Source of the DNA: Mesorhizobium sp. LHD-90
GTDB lineage: Bacteria > Pseudomonadota > Alphaproteobacteria > Rhizobiales > Rhizobiaceae
NCBI RefSeq assembly: GCF_030929505.1
Contig: NZ_JAVFVV010000009.1
Coordinates: 124,001-188,000, forward strand
Direction of reading: 5' to 3'
Length of the DNA: 64,000 bases
Of the stretch, positions 6,989 to 16,777 are shown piece by piece. Each line of letters starts with the position of its first letter. Position 1 is the first letter of the stretch. The notes below the pieces were generated by a model, which saw nothing but the letters and a program-made list of their open reading frames with translations, was not told the origin of the DNA and did not search any database. The position numbers and the translations under genes are program-made.

Positions 6989-8493
6989 GCGGCTTGCCTC
7001 CGCCTTTCGGCGCCGACGGCGGCCGCGACGATCGCCTCCTCGCTCAGTTCGCCGTGGTCCAGCATGGCGACCAGCCGGCCTTCGCGCATGACCGCGACGC
7101 GGTCGCAGACATGGACCAGTTCCGGCGTGTCCGAACTCAAGAGCACCACGGCCTTTCCCGCCGCCGCGAACTGGCGCAGCATGATGTAGATCTCGCGCTT
7201 GGTCTCGACATCGACGCCTCGGGTCGGATCGTTGAGCAGCAGCACCAGCGGGTCGTGCGGCATCCATTTCGCCAGCGCCACCTTCTGCTGGTTGCCGCCC
7301 GACAAGGCCTGTGCCTGCCGCGCGGGATCGCCCTTGATGGCGAAGCGGGCGGCGAGTTCGCGCACCGTCTCGCGCTCGGCGGAACGGTGGCGCAACGTCA
7401 GCGCCGGCAGTCGGGCGAAGGCCGGCAGCAGCAGGTTGGTCGCGATCGAATGGATGAGATGCAGGCCCTCGCGCTTGCGGTCGGCGGGCACATAGGCAAG
7501 ACCGAGCGCATTCGCCTTCGGCGGGCTGGAAGGCAGCGCCGGGGCGCCGTTGACACTTGCTGTAGTGGCCTTCGCGGGAATGGCCCCGTATATCCCGAGC
7601 AGCAGGTCTTCCTGACCTTGCCCGACCAGCCCGCCTATGCCCAGCACCTCTCCGGTGCGGATGTCGAGATCGATGTCACGCGCGAGACCGGCCGAGAAGC
7701 CGTTCACTGAAACGACGTCGCTTGCCGATGGCGAACGTTGCCAGCGTGGAAACAGGTCGCCGGGGTCGCGTCCGACCATCAGGCGCACCAGCCCGTCCGC
7801 GTCGGTTCCGGCGAGCGGTCGGTCGGCGGTGACACCGCCGTCTTTCAGCACCGTGACGTGCTGGCAGAGCGCCATCACCTCGTTCAGCCGGTGCGAGATG
7901 TAGAGGATCGCAACCCCCTCCGCCCTGAGCCTGACGAGCAGTGCGGTGAGGATGGCGGTCTCGGTGGCCGATAGCGACGACGTCGGCTCGTCCAGGATCA
8001 GCGCCCGAGGCTTGCGGTAGAGTGCCTTGGCGATCTCGACCATCTGCCGGCGGCCGAGCGGGAGCGTGCCAACCGGGGTCGACAGCGCCTCGTCCAGCCC
8101 CACCAGCGCACAGACGGACTTGGCTCTGTCGGCCAACGCCCGGTAGTCGATCATGCCGAAACGGCGCGGATAGTCGCCGAGCCCGATGTTCTCGGCGATG
8201 GACAGGCTGGCGGTAAGGCTGAGTTCCTGCTGGACCACCGCAATCCCGGCTTGCCGCGCCTCCGGCGGCGTTATCCGCGCCGCCGCGCGCCCGTCGATCT
8301 CGACGCTGCCGCCATCCGCCGGCAAGGCGCCAGACAGAATGTTGATCAGCGTCGACTTGCCGGCGCCGTTCTCACCGAGCAGCGCATGCACGCGGCCAGG
8401 CAGGAGGGCGATGGAGACGTCGCGCAGCACGGGGTTGCCGAAGAAAGACTTCGACACCCCGCGGGCAGCCAGGACCGGTGCCGCATCCGTCAC
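6985..8493 (-). CDS. RbsA-type sugar ABC transporter ATPase with two ATP-binding domains
   Basis: A 502-residue double-domain ATPase. The first domain has Walker A G-E-N-G-A-G-K-S-T (about 39-47), an unusual signature L-P-L-G-R-R-Q-M-V-E-I and Walker B A-L-I-L-D-E-P-T-S. The second has the degenerate P-loop normal for RbsA proteins (G-L-V-G-Q-G-Q-E-D), an intact signature L-S-G-G-N-Q-Q-K-V and L-N-D-P-T-R-G-V-D-V. It powers import of the ligand of the binding protein just upstream. The gene starts 19 bases after that gene. Confidence 0.92.
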   Translation of the reverse strand: MTDAAPVLAARGVSKSFFGNPVLRDVSIALLPGRVHALLGENGAGKSTLINILSGALPADGGSVEIDGRAAARITPPEARQAGIAVVQQELSLTASLSIAENIGLGDYPRRFGMIDYRALADRAKSVCALVGLDEALSTPVGTLPLGRRQMVEIAKALYRKPRALILDEPTSSLSATETAILTALLVRLRAEGVAILYISHRLNEVMALCQHVTVLKDGGVTADRPLAGTDADGLVRLMVGRDPGDLFPRWQRSPSASDVVSVNGFSAGLARDIDLDIRTGEVLGIGGLVGQGQEDLLLGIYGAIPAKATTASVNGAPALPSSPPKANALGLAYVPADRKREGLHLIHSIATNLLLPAFARLPALTLRHRSAERETVRELAARFAIKGDPARQAQALSGGNQQKVALAKWMPHDPLVLLLNDPTRGVDVETKREIYIMLRQFAAAGKAVVLLSSDTPELVHVCDRVAVMREGRLVAMLDHGELSEEAIVAAAVGAERRRQAA

Positions 8494-8512
8494 TTGGGTT
8501 CGGCCCTTGCGA

Positions 8513-9568
8513 TTATTGCTGCGCGAGCAGCTTGTCGAACAGGGCCTGGTCGTAAGGCGAGTAGATGTAGCCGTCCGCCGGGAAATCCTTGGCGCGGGCC
8601 AGATATTCGTCGATGTTGGAGTTGTCGATGACCGGCAGCGGGACCTTCACGAAGGCCGGCACGTCCTTGCCTTCGAGCGCCTGTACGGCGACGTAGGTCG
8701 CGAAGGCGCCGAGCCAGTTCGGCTGCATCGTCGCCCAGGACTTCAGCCCCTTCTCCTTCCACAGTTCCAGGAACTGCCGGGCATTCTCGCCAGAAATCGG
8801 CACCTGCTCGCGACCCTGCTTGTCGAGCGCCAGCACGGCGCCCGCCGAAAGCGCCCCGCCCAGCGACAGGATGCCGTCGATCTCCGGATTGGCGAAGAGC
8901 AGGCTGGTGACCGCTTCCTGCGCCGGCGCGACGTTGTAGGGTGTGTTCGTCTCGGCGAGAACGGTGACGTTGTCCTTGTTGGCGTCCAGCACGGGCTGGG
9001 CGCCCTTGCGGCGGTCGTCGCTGACCGAGATGCCGGCCGGGCCGTTCAGCACAAGGATCTTGCCCTTGCCGCCCATGGAATCGATCAGGAATTTCGCGGC
9101 CTGCTCGCCCCACTGGGCGGAGTCCGTGTTGACCTTGGCGGTGACGTCGTCGGTGTCGACTAGGCTGTCGAAGTTGATGATCGCGATGCCCTTCGCGCAG
9201 GCGTCGGCTAGCACGCGCGCCGGCGCGGACGAGGAGCCGGCGATCAGGATGATGGCGTCGACGTCGGAATCGATCATCGACTGGATCTGCTGGATCTGCG
9301 TGTTGGCGTCGCCCTGCGCGTCGGTGACGACGAGCTTATCAACCAGGCCCTTCTTTTTCAGTTCCTCGACCTGCGCCTCGATCGTTCCCTGCGTCTGCTT
9401 CATCCAGGTCGGCACGGAATAGATGTTGGCCCAGCCGATCGTATAGGGCGCCTTGCGATCGCCCTTGATGCATTTTGCGGCCGCTTCGGCCTGCGAGCCG
9501 GCGCCGATGCTCAGCAGAAGGCCGAGGCAAAGGGCACTGGCGGATGCGAAAATCGATGCTCTCGTCAT
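8513..9568 (-). CDS. Periplasmic sugar-binding protein, RbsB type
   Basis: A 351-residue secreted protein with a signal peptide ending A-E-A-A-A near residue 31. The mature part has the type I periplasmic fold: T-I-G-W-A-N-I-Y, then A-I-I-L-I-A-G-S-S-S-A-P-A in lobe one, and V-L-N-G-P-A-G-I-S-V-S-D-D-R-R-K-G as the hinge-region segment. Cluster 2 ABC systems carry pentoses, hexoses or polyols; the ligand here is not known. First gene of the operon, facing away from the IclR gene, with an operator between. Unlike the other importers in this window there is no hairpin after this gene. Confidence 0.88.
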   Translation of the reverse strand: MTRASIFASASALCLGLLLSIGAGSQAEAAAKCIKGDRKAPYTIGWANIYSVPTWMKQTQGTIEAQVEELKKKGLVDKLVVTDAQGDANTQIQQIQSMIDSDVDAIILIAGSSSAPARVLADACAKGIAIINFDSLVDTDDVTAKVNTDSAQWGEQAAKFLIDSMGGKGKILVLNGPAGISVSDDRRKGAQPVLDANKDNVTVLAETNTPYNVAPAQEAVTSLLFANPEIDGILSLGGALSAGAVLALDKQGREQVPISGENARQFLELWKEKGLKSWATMQPNWLGAFATYVAVQALEGKDVPAFVKVPLPVIDNSNIDEYLARAKDFPADGYIYSPYDQALFDKLLAQQ

Positions 9569-9691
9569 GACTGTTGTTCCCCTTTTTCAGTTGCAGCGCG
9601 GCGCGCGCCATCCCGACAATAAATCCGCCGGTTTCCGTGTCGCGGAAATCGCCTCGATCTCGTCTGGGCCTGCTTGCGCCAGGGCTTGTTT

Positions 9692-9731
9692 TTGTCCAAT
9701 ATTTCAGACAATGTGTCTGTATATCGGACAA
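9692..9731. promoter_or_regulatory. Tandem palindromic operator, probably for the IclR regulator
   Basis: Two related palindromes lie side by side, TGTCC-N8-AGACA and TGTCT-N7-GGACA. Together they give a central inverted repeat CAGACA-ATG-TGTCTG (9705-9719) and outer arms TTGTCC/GGACAA with nearly the same centre. The block lies between the divergent binding-protein gene (9568) and the IclR gene (9815). Palindromes of the TGTC...GACA kind are common for IclR-family operators. It could control both directions. Confidence 0.65.
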
Positions 9732-9814
9732 AATGGATGCTAGACCCGGTCTTGACAGTTTTCAAGCGCCTTGAGACGAGGAGCCGGAAAAATGAATGCG
9801 GCGAGCAGGATTTC

Positions 9815-10615
9815 ATGACGAAGGACACGATCGCACTCGGCGAGCCCGATGCCGGCCGCGAGGCACGCGGCGGCGAGCGCAAGCGCGGCATCGACCGGGT
9901 CATCATGCTGCTCGAGGCCCTGCTCAAGCATCGTTCGCCGGCGCGCGTCGGCGACATCGCCAAGATGATCAACGCGCCGCGCTCCACCACCTACGAGATC
10001 GTCAACAGCCTGCTCGATGCCGAGATGCTGGAGACCGTCGGTTCGGATGGCCATGTCTATTTCGGCCGCGCCATGCATCTGTTCGGCTGGGCTTACAGCC
10101 ACCACAACGCACATTACCGCCGCATCATCGAGACGATGGACGCCATGGCGTCGGAGACCGGCGAAACGGTGCAGCTCTGCGGTCTGCGCGGCAACAAATA
10201 TGTCGTGCTCGACTGCCGCGACTCGCCGGGTCCGTTCCGCATCTCCAGCGATGTTGGCGTCGAGGTGCCGATCCCGTGGACGGCTTCGGGCCGCTTGCTG
10301 CTCGGCCACATGAGCGACGAGGAAGTGCGCGCCTTCGTGCCGAAGCAGGACTACCGCCTGCCCGACGGCCGCGTGATCTCCGAGGCTGGTTTCCTGGCCG
10401 ACATCGCAACGTCGCGGGCGCAAGGCTTCAGCGAGACGTCGGCGCTCGCCGACCGCTTCACCTGGTGCATGGCCGCGCCCATTCGCGACCGGTCCGGCGC
10501 GATAACGCGGACACTATGCCTGGTGCTGCCGGTCGACACGCCGGAGGCGCGGCGCGGCGAACTGCTGTCGCAGTTGCGCGATCGGGCGAGGGGACTTTCG
10601 CTCGAAGGCAACTGA
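9815..10615 (+). CDS. IclR-family transcription regulator
   Basis: A 266-residue regulator. The N-terminal winged helix-turn-helix (about residues 25-85) includes P-A-R-V-G-D-I-A-K-M-I-N-A-P-R-S-T-T-Y-E-I-V. The C-terminal effector domain (about 95-265) has V-P-I-P-W-T-A-S-G-R-L-L-L and F-S-E-T-S-A-L-A-D, both usual for IclR. The ATG at 9815 was chosen for its GAGCAGGA ribosome site; the frame is open further upstream but that would run through the operator. It probably senses the imported compound and controls the divergent ABC operon and perhaps the SDR gene. Confidence 0.85.
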   Translation: MTKDTIALGEPDAGREARGGERKRGIDRVIMLLEALLKHRSPARVGDIAKMINAPRSTTYEIVNSLLDAEMLETVGSDGHVYFGRAMHLFGWAYSHHNAHYRRIIETMDAMASETGETVQLCGLRGNKYVVLDCRDSPGPFRISSDVGVEVPIPWTASGRLLLGHMSDEEVRAFVPKQDYRLPDGRVISEAGFLADIATSRAQGFSETSALADRFTWCMAAPIRDRSGAITRTLCLVLPVDTPEARRGELLSQLRDRARGLSLEGN

Positions 10616-10685
10616 CGGCGGCGGCAGCGAAGCCGACGGAATGCCAAGGGCCTAGCCCTGAGACGTGTCGGCTATCGGCGGTCTG

Positions 10686-10712
10686 AGCGGTGATGTTGGC
10701 GGCATCACCGCT
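10686..10712. terminator. Hairpin between convergent iclR and SDR genes
   Basis: A perfect 10-bp stem AGCGGTGATG / CATCACCGCT with a 7-base loop, 71 bases after the iclR stop and 55 bases after the stop of the SDR gene on the other strand. No T tract follows on either side, so termination strength is uncertain. The position suits a bidirectional terminator. Confidence 0.5.
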
Positions 10713-10766
10713 GGCCGGCAAGACGACAACCCCTCCGAAATGCTTCCTTTCTCAGTGGTGCGTCCG

Positions 10767-11531
10767 CTACCAGCAGACGAACCCGCCATCGGCTATGAGA
10801 TCGATGCCGGTCACGAAAGATGCTGCGCGGCTCGCGAGGAAGACGGTCGGACCGACCATCTCCTCCGGCGTTGCCATTCTGCCCATCGGTGTGTCGCGCT
10901 CGAAAATCTTCACCTGCTCGGCCACTTCCGGCCGGCGGTTCATCGGCGTGAGCGTGTAGCCCGGGCTGAGTACATTGACGCGCAGGCCGCGGCCCGACCA
11001 CTCCATCGCCAGGCTCTTCGACATGTGGATCACCGCCGCCTTGGACGAGTTGTAGTGGGCCTGTAGCAAGCCGCGATTGACGATGCTGCCGGACATCGAG
11101 GCGACGTTGACGATCGAGCCTTTGCGGCGTGGCAGCATGACGCGCGCCTCCGCCTGGCACGAGAGGAAGACGCCGCTGACATTGATCTCGTAGAGCTGTT
11201 CCCAGGTTTCGCGCGGCATGGATTCGGCGGCGTGCGCTCCGCCTATGCCGGCATTGTTGACGGCGACTGTCAGCGCGCCAAGTTCCTTTTCGATGCGCTC
11301 GACGGCGTCTGCGAGATCGACCTCCGAAGTCACCGAGCCGGTAATCGCAAGCGCCTTGCGGCCAAGCGCGGCGATGCTTGCCGCCGTCTCGTCAAGTCCA
11401 CCTTTCGAGGGATGGCCAAAACAGGCGACGTCGGCTCCGGCTTCCGCGAGCCCGATTGCGATCGCTTGGCCGATGCCGCTGCCGGCGCCGGTAACCAGCG
11501 CAACATCGCCATCCAGTCTGAACAGGTCCAT
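10767..11531 (-). CDS. Short-chain dehydrogenase/reductase
   Basis: A 254-residue classical SDR. The cofactor motif T-G-A-G-S-G-I-G-Q (15-23), N-N-A-G-I-G (about 92), the catalytic serine in S-M-S-G-S, and Y-N-S-S-K (Tyr-x3-Lys) are all present, and the C-terminus I-D-L-I-A-D-G-G-F is the usual SDR end. Oxidation of a sugar or polyol carbonyl is likely. Together with the lactonase-type amidohydrolase at 4143 and the importer this would give an oxidative sugar pathway (dehydrogenase, then lactonase), but no substrate can be fixed. It is convergent to the iclR gene. Confidence 0.85.
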   Translation of the reverse strand: MDLFRLDGDVALVTGAGSGIGQAIAIGLAEAGADVACFGHPSKGGLDETAASIAALGRKALAITGSVTSEVDLADAVERIEKELGALTVAVNNAGIGGAHAAESMPRETWEQLYEINVSGVFLSCQAEARVMLPRRKGSIVNVASMSGSIVNRGLLQAHYNSSKAAVIHMSKSLAMEWSGRGLRVNVLSPGYTLTPMNRRPEVAEQVKIFERDTPMGRMATPEEMVGPTVFLASRAASFVTGIDLIADGGFVCW

Positions 11532-11867
11532 GGATGATTCCCTCCCAACCCCCTTGGTTCGAAAGGACGGTGCGCCAGCAGGGAGTGGACTGGCGCCCCG
11601 GCGCGTTCGAGTGCTCGAAGGAATTGCCTCTCGCGTTTATTCTCCCGGCTCGTCGCCCACCCATCATGGCGACGCTGCTCGTCTGGCCCGGTCGACGATG
11701 CCGCGCTGCCGTCATCGGGACAGCAGAATGATCCGCCGCCGCGCAAATCGAAAGACTTTTTGTCTGGGGAGTTTTCGAAGACGGTTGATGCGTGCCGCCG
11801 CGGCGCCGGTGACGCCGCGGCGGCGGACCTCATGTCTGCCAAACGCCGCCAGGATCAGCGGACACGA
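11532..11867. other. Intergenic region with a GC-rich hairpin
   Basis: No convincing gene is seen. The only clear structure is a perfect 12-bp stem (11794-11805 with 11813-11824, 7-base loop) about 44 bases beyond the msrA stop. It lacks a following T tract, but it is well placed to end msrA transcription. The rest should hold the promoter of the SDR gene at the left side. Confidence 0.5.
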
Positions 11868-12392
11868 TCACACGGCGCGGCGGATTTCCGCGCGCTTTGG
11901 CAGCTTCCAGTTCGGCCGTGGGAAATGGCAGGTATAGCCATTGGGATATCGCTCCAGATAGTCCTGGTGCTCCGGCTCGGCTTCCCAGAAATCGCTGGCC
12001 GGCGTCACCTCGGTCACCACCTTGCCGGGCCAGATGCCTGAGGCGTCGACATCGGCGATGGCGTCTTCCGCGACGCGTTTTTGCTCTTCGTTCGTATGGA
12101 AGATTGCCGAGCGGTAGCTTGCGCCGACATCGTTGCCCTGGCGATTGCGTGTCGTCGGATCGTGAATCTGGAAGAAGAATTCCAGCAGGTCGCGGTAGTT
12201 GATCCTTTTCGGATCGAACACGATCTCGATTGCCTCGGCGTGGCTGCCGTGGTTGCGATAGGTGGCGTTCGGCACGTCGCCGCCTGTGTAGCCGACGCGA
12301 GTCGAAATCACTCCGGGATAGCGGCGGATCAGGTCCTGCATGCCCCAAAAGCAGCCGCCGGCAAGCACTGCGCGTTCGCTCGTGACAGTCAT
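11868..12392 (-). CDS. msrA: MsrA, peptide methionine (S)-S-oxide reductase
   Basis: A 174-residue enzyme with the catalytic motif G-G-C-F-W-G (Cys14) near the N-terminus, then [14 protein letters not shown] and [18 protein letters not shown], all MsrA hallmarks. It reduces oxidised methionine in proteins. The C-terminal end has no resolving cysteine pair beyond T-C-H-F, so electron transfer probably uses that Cys or thioredoxin directly. It stands alone with its own promoter and is not tied to the neighbouring transport genes. Confidence 0.95.
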   Translation of the reverse strand: MTVTSERAVLAGGCFWGMQDLIRRYPGVISTRVGYTGGDVPNATYRNHGSHAEAIEIVFDPKRINYRDLLEFFFQIHDPTTRNRQGNDVGASYRSAIFHTNEEQKRVAEDAIADVDASGIWPGKVVTEVTPASDFWEAEPEHQDYLERYPNGYTCHFPRPNWKLPKRAEIRRAV

Positions 12393-12525
12393 ATGTCTCT
12401 CCTCGCTATTGGCTTTCCCGGGATATAGGCATGGTGCCCGTCCATTTTCAGGTGAACGGCAGGCGTCGGATCAATTTCCGACCTATCGCGCCTCCCTGGG
12501 GAGCAAGGCGACATCGCCCCAAGAC

Positions 12526-13602
12526 TTATTGCGTTGCGCGGTTTCCTTGATGGTCGAACACGTGCAGGTGCTGCTGTGGGAAAGAAACCGTCACCGTGGG
12601 GCCAGCCATCAGCGCCTCGCGATCGAGGGTGAAGACGTTGAACGGCAGCCCGTGCAGGCCGAGATGCAGGATGATGCCGAAGCCGGTCGGCTCGATCAGG
12701 TCCACCGTCGCTTGCAGGCCGCCCGGCGTGGCCGGCACCATCGCGACATGCTCCGGCCGGATGCCGAGCGTAATCGGTGCGCCTTCCTCGATCAGGTAAG
12801 TCGCAGGCAATTCGATCAGCGTGCCGTCCGACAGCCGTGCGGCGCCTTTGCCGTCTCTGGCTTCGTAGCGCGCCGAGAGAAAATTCATTGCCGGCGAGCC
12901 GATAAAGCCAGCCACGAACAGATTGGCCGGGCGGTCGTAGAGCTCCAGCGGGCTGCCGACCTGCTGCACCACGCCGGCATGCATGGCGACGATGCGGTCG
13001 GCCAGCGTCATCGCCTCGATCTGGTCGTGCGTGACGTAGATCGAGGTCGCGCCGAGGTCCTTGTGCAGCTTCTTGATCTCGGCTCGCATCTGCTCGCGCA
13101 GCCGCGCGTCGAGGTTCGACAATGGCTCGTCGAACAGGAAGGCTTTCGGCTGCCGCACGATGGCCCGGCCCATGGCGACGCGCTGGCGCTGGCCACCGGA
13201 CAGCGCCTTCGGCCGCCTTTCGAGCAGCGGTTGCAGCCCGAGCTTGCCGGCAGCATTGCTGACTGCCGCTTCGATCTTGTCTTTCGCGGCTTTCCTCAGC
13301 CGAAGGCTGTAACTCATGTTCTGCGCGACGTTCATGTGCGGGTAGAGCGCATAGGACTGGAACACCATGGCGATGTCGCGGTCCTTGGGCGCGCGCTCGT
13401 TGACGCGCGCGCCGTCGATCCTGATCTCTCCGGCCGTAACCTCCTCCAGCCCGGCGATCATGCGCAGCAGCGTTGACTTGCCGCAGCCGGACGGCCCAAC
13501 CAGCACGACGAACTCGCCGTCGCCGATTGCTAGGTCGACGCCGTGCAGCACCTGGACGATGCCGAAGTCCTTGCGCACATTGCTGATGTCGATGGATGCC
13601 AT
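12526..13602 (-). CDS. MalK/UgpC-type sugar ABC transporter ATPase
   Basis: A 358-residue ATPase. Walker [10 protein letters not shown] (38-46), signature L-S-G-G-Q-R-Q-R-V and Walker [12 protein letters not shown] are intact. The C-terminal TOBE-type regulatory domain (from about residue 240, I-G-S-P-A-M-N-F-L) is the one found in CUT1 importers. The real start is the ATG at 13602, five bases after the permease stop; the longer open frame is the permease read off-frame. Last gene of the operon 18669 to 12526. Confidence 0.92.
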   Translation of the reverse strand: MASIDISNVRKDFGIVQVLHGVDLAIGDGEFVVLVGPSGCGKSTLLRMIAGLEEVTAGEIRIDGARVNERAPKDRDIAMVFQSYALYPHMNVAQNMSYSLRLRKAAKDKIEAAVSNAAGKLGLQPLLERRPKALSGGQRQRVAMGRAIVRQPKAFLFDEPLSNLDARLREQMRAEIKKLHKDLGATSIYVTHDQIEAMTLADRIVAMHAGVVQQVGSPLELYDRPANLFVAGFIGSPAMNFLSARYEARDGKGAARLSDGTLIELPATYLIEEGAPITLGIRPEHVAMVPATPGGLQATVDLIEPTGFGIILHLGLHGLPFNVFTLDREALMAGPTVTVSFPQQHLHVFDHQGNRATQ

Positions 13603-13607
13603 GAGCG

Positions 13608-14447
13608 TCAGCCTTTCACAGCGCCGGCCGTGAGGCCCTGGACGAGATAGCGCTGGATGAACAGGAAGAAGAGGCAGGCCGGGATCAGCGCCAGCACGCC
13701 GGCCGCCATCATCTGCCCGAAATCGACCGAGAATTTCGACACGAAGGTGAGCAGACCGACCGGGAAGGTGGCGGCGTCGTTGCCGGAGATCAGCATCAGT
13801 GCGAAGAGCAACTCGCTCCAGGCCGCGGTGAAGACGAAGCCCAGCGTCGCCGCGATGCCGGGCAGGGTCAGCGGCAGGATGATCTGGCGGAACGCCATGA
13901 ACTGCGTGGCGCCGTCGATCTTGGCAGCTTCCTCCAGATCTTTCGGGATGCCGTCGAAGAAGGACTGCATCAGGAAAGTCGCGAAGGGGATGTTGAAAGC
14001 CGTGTAGACGATGATCAAGCCGGTCAAACTGTTGGTGAGCCCCAGCGGCGAGAGCATCTTGAAGATCGGCGCGACCAGCATCACCAGCGGGAACATCTGC
14101 GTGAGCAAGAGCAGCGCCACCAGCCAGTATTTGCCGCGAAAATTGAAGCGAGACAGCGCGTAGCCGGAGAGCGAGGCAAGCACCGTCACGATGAAGGCGG
14201 TGGTGCCGGCCACTATCAGGCTGTTGCGGAAGAAGATCGGGAAGGAACTGTGTGCCAGCACGAAATTGAAATGCTCGAAGCCGGTGCGCGATGGCCACAG
14301 CCTTATGCCTTCCGAATAGAGCAGGTCGTTCGGCGTGACCGAGACCTTCAGCAGCCAGAACAGCGGGAAAAGCGCGAACACCACATAGGCCAGGATCGCG
14401 AGACGGTGCAGCACGGTGCCGAGGAGCGAGGCGTTCAAGAGCGTCAC
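13608..14447 (-). CDS. CUT1 sugar ABC transporter permease, MalG type
   Basis: A 279-residue protein with six membrane segments. The EAA loop is present as [10 protein letters not shown] (about 173-182), followed by [13 protein letters not shown], which docks to the ATPase. The C-terminal [10 protein letters not shown] is the classic MalG-type end. The ATG overlaps the stop of the upstream permease. Confidence 0.92.
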   Translation of the reverse strand: MTLLNASLLGTVLHRLAILAYVVFALFPLFWLLKVSVTPNDLLYSEGIRLWPSRTGFEHFNFVLAHSSFPIFFRNSLIVAGTTAFIVTVLASLSGYALSRFNFRGKYWLVALLLLTQMFPLVMLVAPIFKMLSPLGLTNSLTGLIIVYTAFNIPFATFLMQSFFDGIPKDLEEAAKIDGATQFMAFRQIILPLTLPGIAATLGFVFTAAWSELLFALMLISGNDAATFPVGLLTFVSKFSVDFGQMMAAGVLALIPACLFFLFIQRYLVQGLTAGAVKG

Positions 14448-15376
14448 CCCCGGTCCATCATCATCTGGCGCAGGATGATGATCAGCATCGAATAGGCGAG
14501 CAGCAGCACCAGCAGCACCAGCGCGATCGCCGAGGCATAGCCGAAGTCGAGCGCCTTGAAGGCCTGCGTGAAGATGTAGCTCGCCACGATCTGCGTGCGG
14601 TCGGCCGGCCCGCCATTGGTCATAACGATGATCAGGTCGGCGAAGTTGGATATCCAGACCGTGCGCAACAGAACCGTGATGGCGATGGTCGGCGCCAGGA
14701 AGGGCAGGGTGATCGAGGTGAAGCGGCGCACCGCGCCCGCGCCGTCGATCGCCGCGGCCTCATAGAGATCCCGCGGGATCGCCTGCAGCGCGGCCAGCAT
14801 GGTGATGGCGAAGAACGGGATGCCCCACCAGACATTGGCGGCGATCGGCCCCCACATGGCCAGCCGCGGATCGGAGAGGATGTTGGCCGGTTCGCTCATC
14901 AGCCCCAGTGCGTAGAACCAGTGCGGCAGCGGCCCGATCACCGGGTTGAACAGCCATGCCCAATTGAGGCCTGTGAGGAAGGTCGGAACGGCCCAGGGCA
15001 GGAATACGAGCGCCTGCACCAGCGCGCGGCCGGCGAACGGTTTGTCGAGCAGCAGCGCCAGGATCAGCCCGAACGCGAATTGCAGGAACACCGACGCGCC
15101 GGTCCACCACAGCGTGTTGCGCAGCGCCCGGTAGAAATTGTCGTCGCCGTAGAGGGTACGAAAATGGTCGAGTCCGACGAAACCGCCGGAGAATGGTTTC
15201 AAGAGCTGCACGTCGCGAAAAGCGTAGGACAGGCCGAGCGCCAGCGGCACCAGCATGATCGTGACGATCAGGATGAGCGCTGGCGCTGCGTAGAGGTAGG
15301 GCTCGGCGCGCCGCGCCATCCGGTCGAAAAGCGACCGACCGGGCGGCGGTGAAAGGCTCGCGGTGGCGATGGCCAT
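14444..15376 (-). CDS. CUT1 sugar ABC transporter permease, MalF type
   Basis: A 310-residue membrane protein. A cytoplasmic N-terminus of about 28 residues is followed by six segments; the EAA loop is [12 protein letters not shown]. The N-G-G-P-A-D-R-T-Q segment near residue 262 is common in MalF-type permeases. It follows the binding-protein gene across a 102-base gap that contains a strong hairpin, and it overlaps the MalG-type gene by four bases. Confidence 0.92.
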   Translation of the reverse strand: MAIATASLSPPPGRSLFDRMARRAEPYLYAAPALILIVTIMLVPLALGLSYAFRDVQLLKPFSGGFVGLDHFRTLYGDDNFYRALRNTLWWTGASVFLQFAFGLILALLLDKPFAGRALVQALVFLPWAVPTFLTGLNWAWLFNPVIGPLPHWFYALGLMSEPANILSDPRLAMWGPIAANVWWGIPFFAITMLAALQAIPRDLYEAAAIDGAGAVRRFTSITLPFLAPTIAITVLLRTVWISNFADLIIVMTNGGPADRTQIVASYIFTQAFKALDFGYASAIALVLLVLLLAYSMLIIILRQMMMDRG

Positions 15377-15420
15377 CGGGTGAAGCTTCGTCTCAAGGAT
15401 TGATCGGCCGGCGGGCGATC

Positions 15421-15459
15421 AGCCGGAGCCGCCCGCCATGACGGCGGACGGCTCCGGCT
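15421..15459 (-). terminator. Intercistronic hairpin after the binding-protein gene
   Basis: An 11-bp perfect stem (15421-15431 with 15449-15459) is extended by a 5-bp inner stem (15433-15437 with 15443-15447) around a 5-base loop. It lies 20 bases past the stop of the binding-protein gene and before the permeases. No T tract follows. Hairpins in this position usually protect the upstream message or reduce read-through, giving more binding protein than permease. Confidence 0.65.
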
Positions 15460-15478
15460 GCAGCGCGGTCCGCCGCGG

Positions 15479-16741
15479 CTAAGGCTTCTTGGCCAGGAAC
15501 TTCTGCTGCGCCTTGGTCAGGTACTCGGCCCACTGGTCGGCCAGTTGCTGGGGCGTGATGTCGCCGAGCAGCGCCTGCTGCGTGGTCTTGATGGCGAGCG
15601 AGTCCTTGAAGAAGGCGAATTCCTCCAGATAGGTCGGCATCACGGTCAGCACGATGTCCGGATCGGCCAGTTCCTCGAACCAGCCCTTGAACTGGTCGCC
15701 GGCGTAGAACGGGTCCTTCTCGGCCGACTTGTGCACGGGCAGGGCGCCGGTGCGCTTGTTCCACTCGACGTTGCCTTCCGGCCCCTCGAGCGTCTCGATC
15801 AGCTTCCAGGAGAGGTCCTTGTTCTGGCTCGCCGCCATCATCGACCAGCCGGCGAAGCCGATGGTGGTGAAGGCCTTGCCGCCCGGACCTTTCGGCATCT
15901 TGGTGACGCCGAAATCCTCCGGCTTCATGCGTTGGGCGATGGCGATCAGCGCGTCCGGGTCCTGGTCGAGCATGGCGCAGGTGCCGGTGTAGAAGCCGGC
16001 GACGATCTCGTTAAAGCCCCAATTGACGCTGTCCTTCGGCGCCAGCCCGTTCTTGTAGAGGTCGATCACCCAGGTCAGGCCCTTCACCCAGCCCTCGCTG
16101 TTCATGGTCGAGGCGCCGTCGTCGTTGAAGAACTTGTTGGAGCCGGCCATGGTCGCGCCGAACATTACCCAGCCGTTGAGGCCGCCCGGCCCGCCGCGCA
16201 GGCAGTAGCCGTATTTGCCCGGCAGCTTGGCGACCTTTTCGGAAGCCGCCACGAACTCGTCCATCGTCTTCGGCGGCTCGGCGACGCCGGCCTCCTGGAA
16301 CAGCTTCTTGTTGTAGAACATCGCCCGGAGATAGAAGCCGTAGGGCAGCATGTAGGCGGTGTCGTTGACGTCGCGGCCGAGTTCCAGCGCGCGCTCGGTC
16401 AGGCCCGCAGTATGTTCCCATTTGGCCAGATACGGCTCGAGACTCTCGAGCAGGCCGTTGTTGGCGGATAGCGACAGCCAGGTGTCGGGCATCTCCATGA
16501 CATCCGGCAGTTCGCCGGCCGACACCATGGTGGCGAATTTCTGGAACGCCTCGCCCCACGGCAACGAGATGATCTCGACCTTGGTGCCGGGGTTGGCGGC
16601 CTCGAACTTTCCGACGATCGACTTCAGCGTCTCGGTGCGCTCGGGGCTGGTGATCACCTCGACCAGCTTCAGCGTCGTGTCGGCAAGCGCGGTCGTCGAC
16701 ATCAGCGCGGTGGCGATTGCGGCGAGCAGGAGCTTTTTCAT
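15479..16741 (-). CDS. CUT1-type extracellular solute-binding protein
   Basis: A 420-residue secreted protein. The signal peptide ends T-T-A-L-A near residue 20. The mature protein starts T-T-L-K-L-V-E-V and has the family features P-D-V-M-E-M-P-D-T-W near residue 80, L-P-Y-G-F-Y-L-R-A-M-F-Y-N-K-K-L-F near 135 and R-G-G-P-G-G-L-N-G-W near 187. CUT1 systems normally take oligosaccharides, glycosides or polyol phosphates. The neighbouring PLP lyase suggests an unusual ligand, but the sequence alone does not show it. Confidence 0.9.
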   Translation of the reverse strand: MKKLLLAAIATALMSTTALADTTLKLVEVITSPERTETLKSIVGKFEAANPGTKVEIISLPWGEAFQKFATMVSAGELPDVMEMPDTWLSLSANNGLLESLEPYLAKWEHTAGLTERALELGRDVNDTAYMLPYGFYLRAMFYNKKLFQEAGVAEPPKTMDEFVAASEKVAKLPGKYGYCLRGGPGGLNGWVMFGATMAGSNKFFNDDGASTMNSEGWVKGLTWVIDLYKNGLAPKDSVNWGFNEIVAGFYTGTCAMLDQDPDALIAIAQRMKPEDFGVTKMPKGPGGKAFTTIGFAGWSMMAASQNKDLSWKLIETLEGPEGNVEWNKRTGALPVHKSAEKDPFYAGDQFKGWFEELADPDIVLTVMPTYLEEFAFFKDSLAIKTTQQALLGDITPQQLADQWAEYLTKAQQKFLAKKP

Positions 16742-16777
16742 TTCCGTTCCCTTTGTCGGTTGCTCATTGTCGGTTGC

